The position numbers and the translations under genes were made by a program. From Cordylochernes scorpioides (lineage: Eukaryota > Arthropoda > Arachnida > Pseudoscorpiones > Chernetidae), in contig CP092865.1 in the NCBI GenBank assembly GCA_030710605.1, positions 141,319,282 through 141,383,281 on the forward strand: a DNA stretch of 64,000 nucleotides. Reading direction: 5' to 3'. Below the pieces are notes generated by a model, which was given only the letters and a program-made list of their open reading frames with translations, was not told the origin of the DNA and searched no databases. Shown piece by piece: positions 1 to 11,162 of the stretch (position 1 is its first letter; the number at the start of each line of letters is the position of its first letter).

Positions 1-36
1 CGAATTATCATAACAGATGGCGCGTTAATGTATCAT
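1..36 (+). mobile_element. 3' end of a hammerhead-bearing element, cut by window edge
   Basis: The first 36 bases contain the conserved 3' terminus seen at 12360-12384 and 13495-13521 (CAGATGGCGCG followed by TTAATGTATCAT here). The rest of the element lies outside the window. Confidence 0.55.
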
Positions 37-806
37 ATTATAAAGCATTGTGTTATTCAATGCAACCACTGAGCATGAAAGCATCTCATGCTGATTAGCT
101 ATTAACACTCAACGCTCATTGGATGATTAAGGTCATGTGATAAGAGATAACCAATCGGGAAAGGCGAATAAAGTAGATACCATCCATCCATATTGACATG
201 TAGCCATATGAACAAAGCCACAACACCAAGGCAAATAGGCCGAAACCATGTTCTCGGTGAAGCAGTAAGTCTGATCCATGATTTGTAAAATAAAAGAAAA
301 TGGTATACATATGCTAAAACCTATACTCTTTATTGATAACTCCTTTCGTAGGAAGTTATGAAATCGAAGCCGTCTCTGAGCTGAAGAGGGCCATAGCCAG
401 AAACAATGGAATACAGGTGGTTAGATTTTGCCGATATAAACTTACACTGGTGTTGTGATCAATCACTTATCTGAATCCGAGCATTCCATTTAAATAATAT
501 CAAATGATGGATTGGTTAATGCATTCTAATGATGATATTCTTTTTTGTGGTGGTGTTTATCTCCATGGTTAAACCGATTCCTGAAGTCCACTCTTCTCCA
601 ATTTTGCGATGGTAGTTATCTTTTAAAATATAATTTTGTATAAGATATAAGTATACCGTTGGTATATAACGATAGCTAAACAACTAATTATAAATCTTCA
701 TTGAGAAATTTGGCATTCGAAAACTTATTCGGAAATAAAATAAATCAGACTTTGCATGTTCATATTCACGTGATTTAAAAATCAAGCCAGTTGCATTTTA
801 TAATAT
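37..806. other. no recognisable feature
   Basis: AT-rich sequence with no plausible ORF, terminal repeats or RNA motif that I can see. The short reading frames here look random. Confidence 0.5.
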
Positions 807-1028
807 TGTAGCGTAGAAATCAAGTCTTTGTATATCTGGAGATGTGAAAGTATTTATTGATGACGTCACCAGTCGACAATTATTAACAAATTAACCAAAC
901 TATCTACAGCTAGAGAATATCGAGCAAGCAATCTAGGCAACTAAATAATGATTTTACAAATAATAAATCTGTTTCCAAATATTTTCATTGAATAATTAAA
1001 TTAAATAATAAATTATTTCTTGGCCACA
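807..1028 (-). repeat. solo LTR, gag-only LTR family
   Basis: The sequence starts TG and ends CA, and is flanked on both sides by ATAT, a 4-bp target duplication. It is a diverged copy of the 252-bp LTRs at 53854-54105 and 55585-55836: same start TGTAGCGTAGAAATC and same AT-rich 3' half. Orientation is taken from the full element, whose gag reads on the minus strand. No internal region remains, so it is a recombination product (solo LTR). Confidence 0.8.
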
Positions 1029-1540
1029 ATATCATACTCTTATTTTTCTTTTTATCACATTTTTAGATAAGCATGAACATTCCAAGTATTTTTAATGATC
1101 CAAATTGTAGTTGATATATAAAGGGCCAACGCTCTTTTTGGCTGCAAATATTAAAATGATCGAATAAAGTGGTAAAAAGACGCTAAAAAGAAGGAAATGT
1201 CATCTCCCTACCTAATAGTCTGACAGCCCTTCCAATCTGACAGCTATAATTTGACATTCAAGAATAAAGAGGATTTTCTGAATATCTACATAGAATTCTA
1301 TTCAGTAAATCAATATACCAATGCCACACCGTTATGCAAACTTGTTAGAACACGAATGAAACACAAAACCTGTTATAAAGCAGTAATGCTAGCTATAGGG
1401 AATTTGTACCAAATCCTTCAAAAATGACCTCTGGGAAAACCCCAGGACTATAATAGAAAAGCTGAGACAATGGAACCTAATGGTGATCGTTTAAACTATT
1501 TGAAGAATAAGTAACAACAACACATATAGGGAATGAAAGA
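1029..1540. other. no recognisable feature
   Basis: AT-rich DNA without terminal repeats or coding potential. A CTACTGTCC-containing relic of the hammerhead-bearing element begins just to the right. Confidence 0.45.
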
Positions 1541-1690
1541 ATTTAAACACGAATGTTTATTTTAAACATAAAACAAACCTCTACTGTCCTTACTGCGATG
1601 AAAAATTATTGAGAGGATTTGACTTATCAGTGTTGAATACTCCCAGCGCTTTTGCCAATTTATATGTAATTCTACTATCCTAAAGGCTTA
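1540..1690 (-). mobile_element. degraded hammerhead-bearing element
   Basis: The CTACTGTCCTTACTGC end, the hairpin strand and a decayed core can be read (TTATCAG instead of TCATCAG, TTTTGCC instead of TTTCGCC on the plus strand). The catalytic residues are mutated, so this copy should be inactive. Confidence 0.55.
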
Positions 1691-1997
1691 TGAACATTTT
1701 TTTGCGTATCCATAGTACACGCAGTACAGGCCATGATAATCATGGTGGGTAGAAGTAGCCGGCTGCTTTTACTGTGAGTACAGCTCATGTCTACACATGT
1801 GAAAAGCAGTTCGACTTTGCACTTACAAATGTGCCAGAGCCCCGTTTGGTTACTTGCACTCACTGGTGGGGTTGGACTTTCACAAGAATCGGGGCCATTG
1901 GAGCTTTTTTATCAGAAAAAAGTGCCCAATGCGGGAATCGATCCCGGGTCGTAGCAGTCGAAACCTAACGGTTTAGACCATCCTTCCACCGACCCCT
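1690..1997 (-). mobile_element. tRNA-derived SINE (family A)
   Basis: On the minus strand a tRNA-like head (about 1925-1997) contains a B-box-like GGGATCGATTCCC and an A-box-like GGATGGTCTAA. A unique body follows, ending in an A-rich tail (TTTTTTT on the plus strand near 1697-1703). A second copy with the same head and body is at 4193-4500, and truncated 3' ends are at 23629 and 47789. The tRNA-like part does not fold as a perfect tRNA by eye, so it is a SINE promoter and not a tRNA gene. Confidence 0.7.
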
Positions 1998-2094
1998 TAT
2001 GTCCATAGTTTGCTTAAATACAATTTATAATATTCTACCTTTCAGTTTTGCATATATAATCAGAATCGTCTAAAACAATATTAAATCTTTAAGA

Positions 2095-2153
2095 AGTGGT
2101 CTGGTGTAATAAATTGGCGAAAACGCTAGGAGGGTTCTCCTCTGATGAGTCAA
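2095..2153 (+). ncRNA. permuted hammerhead-like module, divergent copy
   Basis: Plus-strand order: AGTGGTC, a linker, TTGGC-GAAA-ACGCT, a linker, then CTGATGA-GTCAA. Stem II (GTCAA with TTGGC) pairs with one G-U. Stem III has one mismatch and one G-U. Stem I is weak. The catalytic CTGATGA, GAAA and GTC are intact. The surrounding element runs from about 2030 to 2400. Confidence 0.55.
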
Positions 2154-2403
2154 GACCTCCCAATATTTTCCATTGGAATAAAGACGGTAGAAGTTTGTTT
2201 AATATGCAAAAGAAACATCCGTGCTTTAAAGATTTCCTTCCCTATAAAACTTGATATTCAAAAAAAGATTTATGTTATTTACCACGGAGCATTATATAAA
2301 AGAAATTTATTCAATAAATCAATAAACCGATGCCACACCGTTATGAAAACTTGTTAGAACAAGAATGAAACACAAAACTTGATATAAAGCAATTATCTAT
2401 ATA

Positions 2404-2679
2404 CACCTATCTCCCGATTTACACGATATTTGTTTTACACGTTTTCGCTTTTACACGGTTTTCCAAATAAGTTTTTTTTGTTTTTATCGCACTATACTAA
2501 ATGCTACTGTGATTGAACACATGCGCTGTGTACACATCTCACAAGGAATCCCGAGCTTATGTGCTGACTACATATTTTAACCTGTCAATGCATTTTATTT
2601 TTATTTCTGTGTACACCTATCCCCCGATTTACACGTTTTTCTCAGGAACGTATCTACCGTGTAAATCGGGGGATAGATG
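2404..2679. mobile_element. MITE with TA target duplication
   Basis: Terminal inverted repeats CACCTATCTCCCGATTTAC (left) and its complement with GGGGGATAGATG (right) are flanked by TA. An extra internal copy of the terminal motif is near 2612. There is no coding capacity. The TA duplication points to the Tc1/mariner/pogo superfamily. Confidence 0.7.
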
Positions 2680-2998
2680 TATAGGGAATGGAAGAATTTA
2701 AGCAAAGGGACAACGTTGTATATTCATTGGACTTAAGAAAGCTTAAACTGATTACAAACTAGAGAGAGAGTATCACATTCCTATAAATAAATTGTAATGT
2801 GAAGATTAAAACTTGTAAACAGAACTATAGAATATTTTCATATTTTTATTAGCTTTAGGAAACACTTTTATAAAAATATTCTCTGATTCTAAAATACTAA
2901 TCATTTATTAGCTCTACACGAGAATATGTTAGAGCTAACATAAGCTCAATAAAATTAATGCCAATATGCAAAAATCCGGCCTAAACATATGTATATAT
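2680..2998. other. no recognisable feature
   Basis: AT-rich spacer with no terminal repeats and no credible ORF. Confidence 0.45.
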
Positions 2999-3363
2999 TG
3001 TTGCACCAAGTTGCAGCTTTGCAGGGGCGTTGACCTGGGTTTCTTCCTTCTTGGTGTTATACACGTTTCCCGTGCGGGTTTCCATATTCAAAGCAAATAA
3101 ATAAAAGTAAATAAAAATAAATTACCTTTTAAAGTTATTGTGTTTATTTATTCGTTGTCTTCCTCGTAGGTCGCGATCCGCTGTTTTCGTCTAGGTCCTC
3201 TCTCGCTCCAATAACCAATCAAGATATATGTACAATAAAGTATTACAAACGGAATTAAACTATAAAAAGGAATGATGATAATCTAAATAATCTGTTTTAA
3301 ATAAATATTAAATATCATAGAATATTTTGAATAAATGTAGGGCGCATTAAAATTGATGCAGCA
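2999..3363 (-). repeat. solo LTR of the MxxETRSG Gypsy family
   Basis: TG...CA ends (365 bp) with ATAT on both sides. It is a reverse-oriented relative of the solo LTR at 12736-13097: it ends on the minus strand in CTTGGTGCAACA and encodes the same gag N-terminus (ETRSG ... LQLG), decayed here. It sits directly against the MITE at 3369. Confidence 0.8.
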
Positions 3364-3368
3364 ATATA

Positions 3369-3545
3369 CAGTTAAACCTGTCTATAGCGCCCCCTCTTGG
3401 GACTCACCAAAATTGGGTGCTATAGAGAGGGGGTGTTATAGACAGGTCACTTTTAATTTAAATCGCATCGTACTACGTATTTGAAATCGGGCGCTATAGA
3501 GAGGGAGACGCTATTTAGAGGTGGCGCTATAGATAGGTTTAACTG
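3369..3545. mobile_element. pogo/Tigger-like MITE
   Basis: 177 bp with inverted ends CAGTTAAACCTGTCTATAGC and complement, flanked by TA. The CAGT start and TA duplication are typical of pogo-type non-autonomous elements. Related copies are at 8315-8492 and 29388-29567. Confidence 0.8.
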
Positions 3546-4192
3546 TATATACAAGTATAACAATTATCTAACGGTGTGATTGTATATTTGTACACTTGTA
3601 GAAGGGCTACCAAAGCTAAAGTTGGCAATAAATAGAAGTAACTCATCTCCGGAGACTTATTGACTTGTTTAATAGCTAATTAATCTTTTTATAATGGAGA
3701 TACTGAATGCGAGGTAGATAGGTGAACAATTTAGCGCCTTTTAGAAGTTTTAGTTGTAAAATTACAGATTTATTTTGCACGATAATTTATATACGCTGTA
3801 AAATAATGAACTCCTAAAAACACCTTCTGGAGATTTAGCAACCCACTGAAGACGTTGAGAACTATTTCAGAAAATAAAAAAATATAGCAATAGAACTCTA
3901 TAATTTCAACAGATCAATTGTAAATAGATTCATACACAAAAGAGGCAGTGAGGAAAGTTTTAGAACAGACGTGTAAATAAATCCCTTTTCAAACAAAGGC
4001 TCACGTGCACATGGGGAAAGGGATAAAAAAAACTGCTGTATTGTTTTGTTGTTGTATGGCGAATCCATACAGGGTAATGGGTCCTAAAAAAACCTTTTTT
4101 TGTTGTAAAATAATGATTAAATTCTTAATAAACTGAAGTTTAATGATATTCCCCGAGGCCATTACATTTACAGAATATTGCAGAGCATAAAC
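3546..4192. other. no recognisable feature
   Basis: AT-rich intervening DNA; nothing recognised on either strand. Confidence 0.45.
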
Positions 4193-4500
4193 CTTTTTTT
4201 TCTACTTATCCCTAGTACACGTGGTACAGGTCATGATAATCATGGTGGGTAGAAGTAGGCGACTGCCTTTACTGTAAGTGCACCACATGTCTACACACAT
4301 GAAAAGCAGTTTGACTTTGCACTTACAAATGTGCCAGACTCATTTTGTTAATTATACTCGCTGGAGGGGTTGGACTTTTGCAAGAATCGGGGGTCATTGT
4401 AGCATTTTTTATATATCAGAAAAAGTGCCAAATGCGGGAATCGAACTCGGGTCGTAGCGGTCGAAAACCAACGGTTTAGACCATCCTTCCACCGACCCCC
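4193..4500 (-). mobile_element. tRNA-derived SINE (family A), second copy
   Basis: Same layout as 1690-1997. The tRNA-like head (4435-4500, minus strand) has a good B box, GAGTTCGATTCCC. The body matches the first copy and the tail is A-rich (T run at 4194-4201 on the plus strand). Confidence 0.7.
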
Positions 4501-4743
4501 ACAGAGAAGAACATAAACGTGGATGACAAGGGTAAACATCACATTACTGCCCGCAAGATCTTAGTAGGATGAAACACCAAAGAGCATTCTAATATAGCTG
4601 ATGTATGGATGAAATATCAGGAATTGGAAAGCCGAGAATGAAATTTATGGACAATTTAGGGAGAAAACCCTATGATATCATCATCAGAGTAGCCATAGGA
4701 AGCTCTGAAAAGACAGAAATACTGCCCAAAAACCTATGTATTA

Positions 4744-5085
4744 AGGGAAAATAAACTCATGGACAAATATTAGGGAGGTTGTACCTTGTAGTATGTATAT
4801 TGAGATTCAGACAATAACTCTGAAAGATATTACAGTGACCTTTATTGAAGACACACGAGATAACCAAGTTTGAACAAAATTGCCTCTGTCTCCTTCAAAC
4901 TTAAGGAAGTTATACCTTTCAATATGTATATCGGGATTCAGACAATAACTCTGAAAGATATTACAGTGACCTTTATTGAAGACATAGGAGATAACCAAAT
5001 GTGAACAAAATTGCCTCTGTCTCCTTCAAAAAACAGATGACCGGCGACATTTATGACTTTCCATCTTCCTTAAGTTTTATCGATG
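4744..5085. mobile_element. Tc1-type MITE with tandem internal repeat
   Basis: The ends resemble ACTCATGGACAAA and its complement TTTTATCGATGAGTG. The inside is duplicated: two copies of a roughly 120-bp block each carry CAGACAATAACTCTGAAAGA. This is the same family as the long array at 24514-25660. Confidence 0.6.
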
Positions 5086-5315
5086 AGTGTAGATTGTATT
5101 TAAAACCCCATCTCTATAATTGCTGTATTGATACCTATATTGGACTATTTGAAGAATGTGTTAAACAACATCAATATACCCATTACTAAACAATAAATCT
5201 TTCTTCAACGACAACATGTGCAATGATATAACTAACCATATTCCAGGAGAAGCGGAGAATTATACCACCTAATCTATCACAACACCAGACACAAATGGAA
5301 TATTACTTATATTAT

Positions 5316-5840
5316 TGTTACGTTGTTGGTTGACAAAGAATAACTTCCGTGAGTACAAAGGATCTTTAGGACTTTATTTAAGTCTAATCAATAAATAATT
5401 ACAGATGAGTCCACAAATAAAACAACAATAAAGAAAACAGCAGTTAAAAACTCACCAACTGCAGCACGGTGAAGGAAATCAGGAGCAGAACAGGAGACAG
5501 AAGTTAGTAGAACCTTCTAGAATCTTCCAGTACATCGGCGTCGGTGGTAAGCAGCAGTCCGACCTCTTGAGACAGCAGCTCGCGTTTTCTTGGAGTACAC
5601 CACGTAGCTTCGTTCTTCTACTCTCCGGCATGAGTTCCTCATCCCTATATATCCCGTAGTATATCTTTCCAGAACGATCATGGCTAGTCAGCCAACCAGA
5701 AAGTAGCCGGCACTAAGACTTGCGCAATCACTTTAAATTGGCCAATCAGTTTTTCTCCGAATTTTATACATTATTCTTGAACGTTCTGAAACATTTTATT
5801 CTGGAATGCGCGCTTTTTTTTTTTTAATTTCTACGTAACA
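5316..5840 (-). repeat. solo LTR (TGTTACG...CGTAACA family)
   Basis: 525 bp with matching ends TGTTACG and CGTAACA. On the minus strand it contains a TATATAG promoter-like box near 5650 and an AATAAA-like signal near 5390, so I orient it minus. A near-identical copy lies at 27488-28013. No clear target duplication and no coding region. Confidence 0.65.
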
Positions 5841-6018
5841 AAATTATATGAGGTTTCCAGTAAAGGAGAATTTATATAAAATTTAACAAGTTCTTCAGAC
5901 TCTATCTCAACTACAGTGGACATGAATTACACTAATGAAATAAATTTCTAGATTTTATTTGTAAAATTTATTATTTTTAAATAATATATATTTCTATCAT
6001 CAATTTAGTGGTTAATTA

Positions 6019-6252
6019 CAGTAAACTTTCCTATAACGCGATTAATGTGTTCCGTGTTGTATGAAATCGCGTTATAGGAATTCGCGTTGTACGAAATAAA
6101 ACTTGTATAACGCGAGTGTTGTTAGGGTAAATTGTTTTATTTTATAACGCGTTATACGAAAATTCGCGTTGTATAAATAAATCTGTCGTATTTTTTTTAT
6201 CGCGTTGTACGAAATCGCGTTGTAAAAACTCGCGTTATAGGAGAGTCTACTG
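6019..6252. mobile_element. pogo/Tigger-like MITE rich in CGCGTT motifs
   Basis: 234 bp; inverted ends CAGTAAACTTTCCTATAACG and complement of CAGTAGACTCTCCTATAACG, flanked by TA. The interior repeats CGCGTTATA and CGCGTTGTA words. Second copy at 28192-28428. Confidence 0.8.
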
Positions 6253-6539
6253 TATTATTGATCAAAAACTATAAAATAAGATATAATATGTAAATAAATT
6301 TTATTTCTTGTATAAATATTGCTCTAAAATGTAAATTAGATAATTTTTCACTTTCTCTCACTAATACTAGAAATAATTTGTATATATATATATTTTGAAT
6401 CAATTTACATGAAAAAATTTAAAAATTTACACGCAAATATCTTCGTTGGATATATCGTGTGTTTTGTATCAAACGAATAAATAAAAAAATTTAATATTAT
6501 ATGCATTAGATTGTCATCGGTAATGAGAAATCTAAGCTA

Positions 6540-6670
6540 TTTTCGACACGTATGTTTCTTTTTGAAATAAAACAAGTTTCTACTAATATTACTGCAATGA
6601 TAAACTAATGAGTGGGTCTGGCTCATCAGTGGTGAGCACTCCCAGCGGTTTCGCCAGTTTAATAGAGAAC
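6540..6670 (-). mobile_element. truncated hammerhead-bearing element
   Basis: Keeps the CUGAUGA strand, stem II (CTGGC/GCCAG) and the GAAA strand at 6618-6656. The NUH strand is missing: after GCCAGTTTAAT the sequence becomes unrelated. It cannot form the cleavage site. Same truncation in copy 2 near 28785-28860. Confidence 0.6.
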
Positions 6671-7215
6671 TTGATGTCCCCCAGACACAAATCACCAATT
6701 TGAAGATCCTAACTCTTAGAAACACCTGCCTGATTCCATGCTGAACGAGGAAAACCAAGTTTCCTTTTTATAAAGTTTTCTTATGGAAAAAACGCTCAGC
6801 TTTTATAAATATAAATTCTTTACGAAAACAATATTATTAAATACGAAATGTGCATATTTTATTTATATTTTACATATGTATTACTCAGTTTTATCGAATG
6901 CATATCTCTATATTAAATATTAAAAAGGCATATATTAGATTGAATATTTTTTATTCAATTCAATATATACCTTTTTATTATCTAATGCTTTAAGTTGGAT
7001 TGCTCTATTTTTAAAACCATATCTATAATTCATTTAGCGTAGAATATATATATGTGTTAGTTTCCTTCATAACAGAACATATTTTTGCTCTTCAAATTAT
7101 TTAGAGTGTTTTTAAAAATATATTTTTGATATAAGTAAAAAAAAAAAAGAAAATCGATATATATAGAAAAGACGTAATAATATATTGATTTTAGGAATAA
7201 AAAATATATATACAG

Positions 7216-8308
7216 ATTCCCAACATCTTATCCTCACTCAACAATTATAACAATAGCTTACGTTTCACAATAGAAAAAGAAAATAATTGCACATTGCCAT
7301 TTTTAGATATTAAAATAATTAAAATAGATAATAGATTGCAAACAACAGTTTACTACAAACCTTCATTCACCCCAATTATATAAAATTTTATTCATTCTGC
7401 CCCATTAGTCATAAAATTAACACAGTGAAAACATTAACTAAAAGAATTTATACTCATTGTTCTATAAATCAATACAAAACGCAAGAAACGCAAACCGTTA
7501 TCAATAATTTGACATCAGCTGGTTATCCCAAAACATTTATTTTAAAACATTTCTATCAGGCACAGGTCACATCTAACATGTCAGCACAAAAAACTAAAAT
7601 ATACAGGCAGAATTGCTACATCCCATATACCCCGAAATCCATCCACATTTCTAGAACACTAGATAAATATGGAATAAAAACCTTTTATAGCAACTCTCCC
7701 AACTTATCAGATATCTTAAGAAACCCGATTACAAAAAACAGGCAAACCGAATATATATCAAGCAGAAAAGAGGTAATTTATTCTATAGAATGTAATAATT
7801 GTAATGCCAAATATGTAGGAGAAACGGGAAGAAAATTGCATAATAGAATCATTGAACACAGAAGAAACATAAACAGAAATGACCCATTATCATTAATAGT
7901 ACAACACTCCAATTCAACAGGACACACATTTAACTTAAATGAACCTAAAGTACATTATAACAATATTAATAATAAATTTCAAAGATTAATAATTGAAGCA
8001 ATAGTGTCCAAACAATATAGCAGTATAAATCGCAGAATTGATTTACCAGAAGCATATAATTCAATTGACTTAAATAAAATAAGATAAAAATAATTCAATC
8101 ACAGTATATCACATGTCTGATGGGATACCTTGCAAGTTGAAATGCACGTGTATCGTGGATATGCACGTTAAATTTATAAACAAATCTTATTTCAAACTAG
8201 TTGGATTACTGTTTTATTAATTCCTGTAGAAGGGCGTATGTGCCCGAAAGCTCGTATATATTTGTTTTAATAAAGAAACGCAGCCCTTGATGCTTTGTTT
8301 TATTTACT
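7216..8308 (+). mobile_element. 5'-truncated Penelope-like element insertion
   Basis: The insertion is flanked by the 9-bp direct repeat TATATACAG (7207-7215 and 8309-8317). The corresponding site in copy 2 (about 29380-29390) is empty, which defines both ends. The body encodes the RT tail and a GIY-YIG endonuclease. The 3' end carries a hairpin with GGGCGTATGTGCCC followed by GAAAGCTCG near 8230-8253, resembling Penelope-terminal ribozyme-like motifs. Confidence 0.85.
7258..8087 (+). pseudogene. Penelope-like RT C-terminus plus GIY-YIG endonuclease
   Basis: Two frames cover the C-terminal half of a Penelope-like polyprotein. The first (7258-7380) has the FTIEKEN...LPFLDI...VYYKPSF block that follows the RT thumb, then stops at 7381. 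The second is open from about 7383 to 8087 (ORF from GTG 7425, 220 aa). It contains the SHK.N.VKTL.KR block and, near residues 118-145, VIYSIECNNC...YVGETGRKLHNRI, the GIY-YIG nuclease motif with its upstream C..C pair and a conserved Arg and His. The protein normally nicks DNA and primes reverse transcription of its own RNA in the nucleus. The RT catalytic domain is absent (5' truncation) and the two parts are in different frames, so this copy is dead. Family call is firm; clade is not determined. Confidence 0.85.
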
Positions 8309-8314
8309 TATATA

Positions 8315-8492
8315 CAGTTAAACATGTCTATAGCGCCCCCTCTAAATAACGCCTCCCTCTCTATTGCGCCTGATTTTAAATACGTAGTACGATGCGATTT
8401 ACATTAAAAGTGACCTGTCTATAGCCACCACCTCTCTATAGCACCCTATTTTGGTGAGTCCCAAGAGGGTGCGCTATAGACAGGTTTAACTG
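8315..8492. mobile_element. pogo/Tigger-like MITE (copy of 3369 family)
   Basis: Inverted ends CAGTTAAACATGTCTATAGC and complement, with TA at both sides. The Penelope-like insertion hit exactly at its left TA/CAG boundary and duplicated it. Confidence 0.8.
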
Positions 8493-9523
8493 TATATGTA
8501 TATGTTGTAATGTCTGGAGCCGACAATACGTCGCAGTAGGCTTCTCATCCAATATGCAGTCATGGGCCAAAGTGGGAGCGCACTAGCCTGAAGATAAATG
8601 GAGACCACACCATAGGAACATGGTTACCTCGGTTTAGAGGGGACAGCATCCGGGAAGGTGAAGTGGACTGAGAGAGTCCTGGGATCACTGGTTAATCTGG
8701 CAGCATGGCGACCTGACTGCTGTCTATACTGTGCTCCTGTGGACTCAGAAGGAACCCAGCTTATATGATAATGGTGACGTCAGAGAGGGCGAACCTTTTT
8801 GGGTGTCCGTGTCTAATCAAGGACTGGTCTGCTCTTTTTTTTTATGTTTTCTTAGCTTTGTGGAATGGTTGCGTGCTAGTGTGGCTTGTGGAAAGGCCGC
8901 TGATATAATTATAATTATTTTTATAAAATAAATGTATTTATTTAAAGCCAGAAATATATAAAGAGAAAAGAAGTAACGGCCGCTGGAAGCAAGCCTTGTT
9001 GTTCGAACGACGCGCGTGCTTAGAGTCCAGGATGCCACCCGCGCATGCGGGTTGTCCCAGTTCGCGCTCGCTGAAGCAAAGTGTTGTCGCCACAGCTTCT
9101 TTAACACTGCCAATGCCCTGTTATTCGACCTTAATGGGTGCCGCGCCCCTTCTTTTCCGGTGGTAGATTTTATTGAACGCTATCTTGAAGTTACATCAGG
9201 CTTGGTGTTTCTTGATTTTTCTATGTCGAACATTCCTATTTGCAACAAATATAATACGGCATAGATTTATATAGAATTGTTCCGAATCAAGTGACGCTTA
9301 TCATTCTCCAGATATTTGGATGGTTCTTCAAGTTTGGCCTTAATAGTATATCGTGATGCTTCAGTTTAAGGTTCTGATAGTTAATACTTTCAGGTAGGAT
9401 AAAAAATACCTTACTCCTTGGCAACGAATCTTACAGAGCGTGATTACCTTTTGAAATAACGCTTTTGCCATACACGCTGGAAAATATTTCTTTTTTTCAA
9501 ATCTCTATATAAAAGACAATGTA
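8493..9523. other. unclassified segment, GC-richer than its surroundings
   Basis: Bases 8500-9230 are clearly less AT-rich than the flanks and hold a TATAAAG-like box at about 8956. They are conserved in copy 2 (about 29580-30330). Open frames on both strands (about 66-98 aa) resemble no family I know, and some change between copies through single-base indels, which argues against coding. It may be an old LTR or TE fragment. 9260-9523 shows nothing. Confidence 0.4.
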
Positions 9524-9737
9524 CACTCATGGACAAAACCTAAAGAAATGGATAGTCTTTAATTTCGCCAGTCTTCTGTTTTTTTTTTTTAAGGAGACAG
9601 AGGCAAATTTGTTTACACTTGGTTAGGTCGTGTGTCTCCAATAAAGGTCACTGTAATATCTTTCAGAGTTATTGTCTGAATCCTGATATACATGCTAAAA
9701 GATACAGCCTTCTTAAGTTTTGTCTATCTCTCTCTCT
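9524..9737. mobile_element. Tc1-type MITE, diverged copy
   Basis: Left end CACTCATGGACAAAACC after TA. The interior contains the family block in reverse (CTTTCAGAGTTATTGTCTGAATCC), and the right end is degraded to a CTCTCTCT run. Copy 2 equivalent: 30602-30815. Confidence 0.6.
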
Positions 9738-9889
9738 GAGGCAGCATGTACAGAGTCATTGTATATAGTTTATTTTTTATTTTATTTTTTCGTTTTATAA
9801 TCATCATCTTTCTCATTATTGTTAATTTCTCATATAAATAGTACGGACTGTGCACTTTACCTGTATCGACAAGATATCAATAAAACTAT

Positions 9890-10320
9890 TGTAACAGAGT
9901 ATTTATTATTATATTAGCAGAGTATTATTTTTTATGTTTATATTTGCTATACTCTGTGCACTTACTTCTTTTGCTTATCTTTGTTTATTACTCATAGATT
10001 GTTCTTGCCTTAAATAAATTGTTGTCTCATCCCGAAGTTGGTCTTCTTTTATTTATTAAAAAAAAATCTTTTCCCCTTGAAATTTAACTTTGTAATTGAA
10101 TTTTTTTACAGTATCAATTCCCTTCTTTCTCTACCTCCCTGACCCGGGGATACTTACTTGTGTTACAGCTCTGTTGGCTTGCTGCTTCCTTGGTTCATTG
10201 CCACAGTGATCGTTCTGCTTGGTACAGCCTGTTGGTAGGACTAGATGACCATTCTATAATGGCCAATTAGTCGAATTAAAGTCAGTCAGAAGTTGGTCTT
10301 ATCTAATTTTCCACGTGGCA
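9890..10320 (+). repeat. solo LTR related to the TRIM at 58072
   Basis: 431 bp, TG...CA ends, flanked by CTAT on both sides. Its first ~160 bp and last ~25 bp match the 173-bp LTRs at 58072 and 58568. About 240 bp between two copies of GAAGTTGGTCTT is extra here, so the TRIM LTR looks like an internally deleted version, or this one gained an insertion. Copy 2: 30969-31398. Confidence 0.7.
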
Positions 10321-10536
10321 CTATGTTATTTGTCTCTCTCCATGAGTGAATACAAATACATTTTTAATAAATAAAGGCATATAAATATATATCCTGGATC
10401 GAAAAATAAACGGGTCATTGATATTTTGATGGTCAGAAATATCAAGTGATAAATTCCGTTTATTTTCTGATACAAGATGTGCTATTTATGGTTGAATGTT
10501 GAATTTCACTGATGGTGATATTTTGAGAAAAATAAA

Positions 10537-11162
10537 TGTGATGATTTAAGACCATGGAATTGTTGTAAATAATCCAGATATCTACTACCACATATTTCAC
10601 CACGTGACTGCATATAACTTGTTATTTACTGCAAATAGAAAGCATCAAATAACATCAATATGTACCGCGTAAGACTCTAATAAAGTATAGCAACTGTACA
10701 GATAGAAGGAATGGAGAACAACAGGAGAAAATTAAGGCTAAAACTAATCAGGCCTAAATGAGAATAAGAAAGTAGGCCTATCGAGCCCAGTCCAATTTTT
10801 ACGAGGTCGTGGCCCTCCTGGATGATGTAACTCCCCCCCCCCTGTTTACGTCATAAAAGGGCAGTGACCTGCCTGGACCCAGGGAAGCTATAAAAGGAGG
10901 CCCCAAGCATCAGTTAGTCAGTCTTTTGTTTCAGTCTTTGTTTCAGTCTCCAGTCCGCGTAGGCCGCTCCTATAGAGGTAACCCTTTCCTACCTCCTCCT
11001 CCCATTCCTTCTTGACGTTCAGACGCTTCTTAGTGGAATCTGTTTGTTTATTTCACCTTTGGCCCAACTGTGTCGCCTTCCACCACGACTGCACGGTAGA
11101 GGTGACATCGAGGTTCGTCTAGCATCAGAAAACACTGGTCCCAGAGGTCCCAAGATATCACA
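10537..11162 (+). repeat. solo LTR with strong RNA polymerase II promoter
   Basis: 626 bp from TGTGATGATT to AGATATCACA. The same unit occurs in reverse at 59672-60310, where flanking sequence differs, confirming the ends. The interior has a run of C near 10830 that varies between copies, then a TATA box and initiator (separate entry). No internal coding region is attached. Copy 2: 31615-32244. Confidence 0.7.
10889..10923 (+). promoter_or_regulatory. LTR core promoter (TATA plus arthropod initiator)
   Basis: TATAAAAG at 10889-10896 is followed by TCAGTC at 10918-10923, putting the initiator A 31 bp downstream of the first T. That is the classic TATA-Inr spacing of arthropod promoters. The same pair is at 31971-32005 in copy 2. 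Predicted start of LTR transcription: 10920. Confidence 0.65.

Noticed and set aside
1925-1997. A stand-alone tRNA gene
   Set aside because: The A/B boxes are those of a SINE head; the same head is joined to the same body and A-rich tail at 4193-4500.
8817-9113. 98-aa minus-strand ORF, also at 29894-30190
   Set aside because: Present only because the segment is duplicated. It contains a long Ile/Lys/Tyr-rich low-complexity part, matches no family I know, and neighbouring frames shift between the copies.
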